In this document: positions 61,585 to 64,000 of the stretch, piece after piece
Position numbering within the stretch: the stretch's first letter is position 1
Layout of the letters: each line of letters begins with the position of its first letter
From: JAJPKK01 sp963807015
Lineage (GTDB): Bacteria; Pseudomonadota; Alphaproteobacteria; Rhizobiales; Xanthobacteraceae
Direction: 5' to 3'
Length of the DNA stretch: 64,000 nucleotides
Assembly (NCBI GenBank): GCA_963807015.1
Contig: CAWEAS010000024.1
Location: 62,001-126,000 of the forward strand
Notes under the pieces: model-generated
The model's database searches: none
What the model was told of the DNA's origin: nothing
The model's input: the letters and a program-made list of their open reading frames with translations, nothing else
Program-made: the position numbers and the translations under genes

Positions 61585-62163
61585 GGGCAACCTCGCGGGC
61601 CGGCAACATTGCGTGCGCGATCTCGGCCGCGAGATCGGGCGGATCAACGAAGCGATGGGGTGAGGCCTGCGCCGTGCCGTCGCGGATGAGGCCGCAGCCG
61701 CGCGCGGTGCCGACGATCGTGAATGCCGCCGGCGCGGGATGGGCGCATCCCTTGGCACAGCCGGAGATGTGCAGGGTGTCGGGGCGGTACGCGTGGGTGA
61801 GCAGTGGTGCAAGCTGCGCCGCTAGTGTGCGGGCTCCGATGAGCCCCGATGCGCATTCTGGAGAACCGGGGCAAGCGACAACGCGCCGCCGCGGATCGGC
61901 CGGATCGACGATGAACCCTGCGCGTGCCGCGATGGCTGTCAGCTTGGCAACGTGCTCTGGCGCAATGCCAGTCAGCAGCAGCGCGCGTCCTGGCGCTGGC
62001 CGCACCGCGCGTGCGCCGAGCGACGCGGCGTGACGCGCAAGGTCGGCGAGCGTTTCCGCGTCGGCGTGGCCGAAGGGAAAGCCGATGCCGACCGCAAAGC
62101 TGCCGTCACGCAGCGCATGACGATCGATCGGCTCCGACGTAGGTCGTCGCGCAACGCAGATAT

Positions 62164-62275
62164 CTTCCCCTCCCCCGCTTGCGGGGGAGGGTCGGGGAGG
62201 GGGCTCGCTCCACGGCACTGACTCGTGGCAAGGGCCCCCTCCCTGACCCTCCCCCGCAAGCGGGGAAGGGGAAAG
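62164..62275. repeat. Variant family C palindrome within cobG (second insertion)
   Basis: About 112 bases: CTTCCCCTCCCCCGCTTGCG on the left and CGCAAGCGGGGAAGGGGAAAG on the right, with a centre unlike that of the main family C. On the cobG strand it gives LSPSPLAGEGQGGGPCHESV and PWSEPPPRPSPASGGGED, the same opening phrase and frame as the other copies. The GCTTGC loop is like that of the palindrome split by the IS4 element. Confidence 0.88.
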
Positions 62276-62470
62276 AAGATCGCCGGCGCGGGCGGATGGA
62301 CCGCGGGCGGCGATTGCTTGCAACAGCGAGAGCACCGTCGGGACGGCTTCGCCGAGAGCGAGTGTCCCGAGCGCAGTCGCCGACGAACCATCGCCTGCGA
62401 TTGCAAGGAGAAGACTCGGTCCGGCCGTCCTGCCGTCTTCAGCACGCGCGCGCGAGGCAATCGCGCTTAC

Positions 62471-62590
62471 CTTCTCCCCTACCCCTTGTGGGGAGGGGTC
62501 GGGGGTGGGGGTCGCGGGATGAGGCACCTCAGCGCCGTAACCTCCCGACCCCCCACCCCGACCCTCCCCCACAGGGGGGGAGGGAGAAGA
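62471..62590. repeat. Family C palindrome within cobG (first insertion)
   Basis: About 120 bases, CTTCTCCCCTACCCCTTGTG on the left and CACAGGGGGGGAGGGAGAAG on the right. On the cobG strand it encodes SSPSPPVGEGRGGGSGGYGA and EVPHPATPTPDPSPQGVGEK, in the same frame as in cobL and cobJ. Confidence 0.92.
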
Positions 62591-63064
62591 AAGCCAGCCC
62601 CACGCCGTCCGTCCATCGATGGCGCGCAGGCGCACATCGGCCGGCACATCATCGAGGTGCAGCTTTCCGCCGCCGTCGACGACGACCGAGACTTTCGGCG
62701 CCAGCACCAATCCGGCATCCGCGATGGCGCGGCGCAACTCTGCCGCCAGCGCCGCGGCATCAATCAGCGCGTCGGAATCGTCGTCGAGCGCATTCGCCAA
62801 CACCGGCACGCCATCCGACGCGGCGATGCCGAGCGCCGCAACTTCGGCGGCGAACGCCGGCGCCGAGTTCCGCCGTCAGACCGCGCACCTGAAAACTGCC
62901 GCGGGCGGAGATTTCGATCGTGCCGTTGCCGTGCCGGCGCGCGGCTGTGCAGAACGCCGCGAAAGCGTCGAGCGCGATCGGCGCGGTCGGCAGCAGCCGC
63001 ACCAGCAACCCGTCTCCGGTCGGCATCGGGGTCGACAGGCCCGGGCAGGCCCCGCGGCGCATGG

Positions 63065-64000
63065 TCATGGCGCGCCCCCGGCGACCGGCAGGACCATTGC
63101 GGCAAGATCGATGTCGTTGCGGCGCGGATGCCACCAGCCGTTGCGGCGCGCGGCATCGAGGCGCTCGGCGATGGCGCGGGCCGCCGTTGGATTTTCGCGC
63201 TGCATGAAGTCGCGCACCGCGGGATCGGCGACGTAGGCGTCGTGAACGAGATCGATCAATTCGCTCGCGACCGCGCCCGTCGTCTGCGCAAACGCAATGA
63301 GCCGGTCGACGGTCTCGGCAAATTCGGCGGCGCCGCGCGGGCCGTGGCGCATCTGACCGGCGATGAAATGCGGATGGACCCGCCCGCGCACGAGGCGCGC
63401 GAGGGCCAGGGCAAGCGGACGCGCGCGGGGACGACGCGGGTCGGTCACGTCAAGCATGATGAGGTCGGGGGCGCGGCCGAGCGCGGCCGCGGCTGCCGCG
63501 AATCCGCCGACGAATGCCGCGTCCTCTGCGCCTTCGAGGAGATCGCGGCCGGGATCATCGCCCGGATGAACGAGCAGGTCGGCGCTCGCGACGCGCGCCG
63601 CGTAGGCGTCGGGCGCGGATGTCGCATCGCCCTCGGCGCCGCCATAGGCGTGCGATGTCGCCGCGAGATACCGCGCGCCGAGCGCGGCGCGATCGGTGTC
63701 GCGGCCGAGCATGTCCTCGATGCCGGCGCCGTAGCTGCCGGGCGCCGTGCCGAAGATGCGTGCGAGCACCGCGCCGTCCGCTTCGGAGCGCCGGGCGGCA
63801 GCAAGCGGGTTTTCGTCATCGGTCTCGTCGCGGTCGGCGATGGCGCGCGCCGCGGCATCGAGGAGCGCGATCTGTGCCGGGAAGAGATCGCGAAACAAGC
63901 CGGAGATGCGCCAAGTCACGTCGACGCGCGGCCGACCGATTGCGGCCGGCGGCAGCACCTCGATGCCCGTCACCCGGCCGGTCGCGGCGTCCCAGGTCGG
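63065..64000 (-). CDS. cobN: Cobaltochelatase subunit CobN, C-terminal part
   Basis: The frame is open to the window end, so only the last ~311 residues are seen. PTWDAATGRVTGIEVLPPAA, GRPRVDVTWRISGLFRDLFP, the SHAYGGAEGDATSAPDAYAA region, LIMLDVTDPRRPRARPLALA and RNGWWHPRRNDID are typical of the end of CobN/ChlH-type large subunits. CobN, with CobS and CobT chelatase subunits, inserts cobalt into hydrogenobyrinate a,c-diamide in the oxygen-dependent pathway. Its stop overlaps the cobG start (ATGA). The chelatase ATPase subunits are not in this window. Confidence 0.93.
   Translation of the reverse strand, partial: PTWDAATGRVTGIEVLPPAAIGRPRVDVTWRISGLFRDLFPAQIALLDAAARAIADRDETDDENPLAAARRSEADGAVLARIFGTAPGSYGAGIEDMLGRDTDRAALGARYLAATSHAYGGAEGDATSAPDAYAARVASADLLVHPGDDPGRDLLEGAEDAAFVGGFAAAAAALGRAPDLIMLDVTDPRRPRARPLALALARLVRGRVHPHFIAGQMRHGPRGAAEFAETVDRLIAFAQTTGAVASELIDLVHDAYVADPAVRDFMQRENPTAARAIAERLDAARRNGWWHPRRNDIDLAAMVLPVAGGAP

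Larger units (their letters stand above)
61577..63068 (-). pseudogene. cobG: Precorrin-3B synthase CobG, frameshifted and carrying two repeat insertions
   Basis: CobG is the oxygen-using ferredoxin-like enzyme (siroheme/4Fe-4S sulfite-reductase fold) that makes precorrin-3B. The N-terminal part (MRRGACPGLSTPMPTGDGLL, GNGTIEISARGSFQVRGLTA) and the rest (GIAASDGVPVLANALDDDSD to the Fe-S motifs VVACPGSPECASG and HISGCAKGCAHP) lie in different frames. One extra base near 62863 explains this: removing one G restores LTAELAPAFAAEV. Family C (62471-62590) and C-variant (62164-62275) palindromes add peptides inside the protein. It could be a true pseudogene, a sequencing error or a tolerated shift; the cluster otherwise looks functional. 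Confidence 0.85.

Noticed and set aside
53281..62590. CRISPR array in the cob region
   Set aside because: The repeats are long, palindromic, variable in spacing by kilobases and partly inside genes; no short direct repeats with uniform spacers exist.
50676..64000. Cobalamin riboswitch upstream of a cob gene
   Set aside because: The leaders of bluB, cobS/cobT, cobB/cbiD and cobK/cobL are too short (about 0-80 bases), and I saw no B12-box-like GCCACTG/GGAGACCTGCC stretch. One may lie upstream of cobN, outside the window.

Overview
The window is high-GC, gene-dense chromosomal DNA from an alphaproteobacterium. It is probably a member of the Hyphomicrobiales (Rhizobiales) near Bradyrhizobiaceae/Xanthobacteraceae. 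The evidence is the alphaproteobacterial order DUF2948-hisD-UPF0262-low-MW phosphatase-maf-yacG, the rplY-pth-ychF cluster, the lgt-MidA-pgeF trio, the wealth of catabolic singletons (Bug/TctC receptor, CocE, amidohydrolases, stand-alone CoxL-type oxidase), and several families of dispersed palindromes typical of these genomes. No rRNA, tRNA, CRISPR or prophage was recognised.

Layout. 1-6.5 kb: the end of a DegT/DnrJ/EryC1 sugar aminotransferase overlapping murJ, then a two-gene RND efflux pump. 6.5-18 kb: housekeeping genes (FAH-family hydrolase, yacG, maf, low-MW phosphatase, UPF0262, hisD, DUF2948, ychF, pth, rplY, ubiK, lgt, MidA-type methyltransferase, pgeF). 18-28 kb: accessory catabolism. 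A minus-strand operon holds an M24-fold protein with an altered metal site, a two-domain PEP/ATP dikinase-like protein and two D-2-hydroxyacid dehydrogenases. It is separated from a LysR regulator by an IS4-family element sitting in the middle of a palindrome. A maiA-like/GlcG-like/3-HIBADH operon follows, divergent from a second 3-HIBADH paralogue. 28-50 kb: mostly single genes (CocE hydrolase, ACMSD-like amidohydrolase, MASE1 histidine kinase, NodB deacetylase, CoxL-like oxidase, ThDP enzyme, periplasmic RidA-like protein, MepA, LysR, nitronate monooxygenase, Bug receptor, class II aldolase, MBL hydrolase, ModA-like binding protein, exported amidohydrolase). 50.7-64 kb: a cobalamin cluster with frequent strand switches: bluB, cobS, cobT, cobB, cbiD, cobM, cobE, cobL, cobK, cobJ, cobI, cobH, cobG, cobN (cut by the window end).

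The cob cluster encodes the oxygen-dependent corrin-ring pathway (CobG, CobN) but uses CbiD for C1 methylation. It also supplies the lower ligand (BluB, CobT) and the final assembly step (CobS). The most striking feature is a GC-rich palindromic repeat of roughly 115 bp that has entered the coding regions of cobL, cobJ and cobG (a related second element also lies in cobG) and forms the end of cobB. In cobL, cobJ and cobG it is read in the same frame and gives nearly the same peptide of about 40 residues. In cobL the conserved C-terminus resumes after the insert. cobG additionally carries a one-base frameshift. The M24/dikinase-like/dehydrogenase operon is the best candidate for an undescribed metabolic system.
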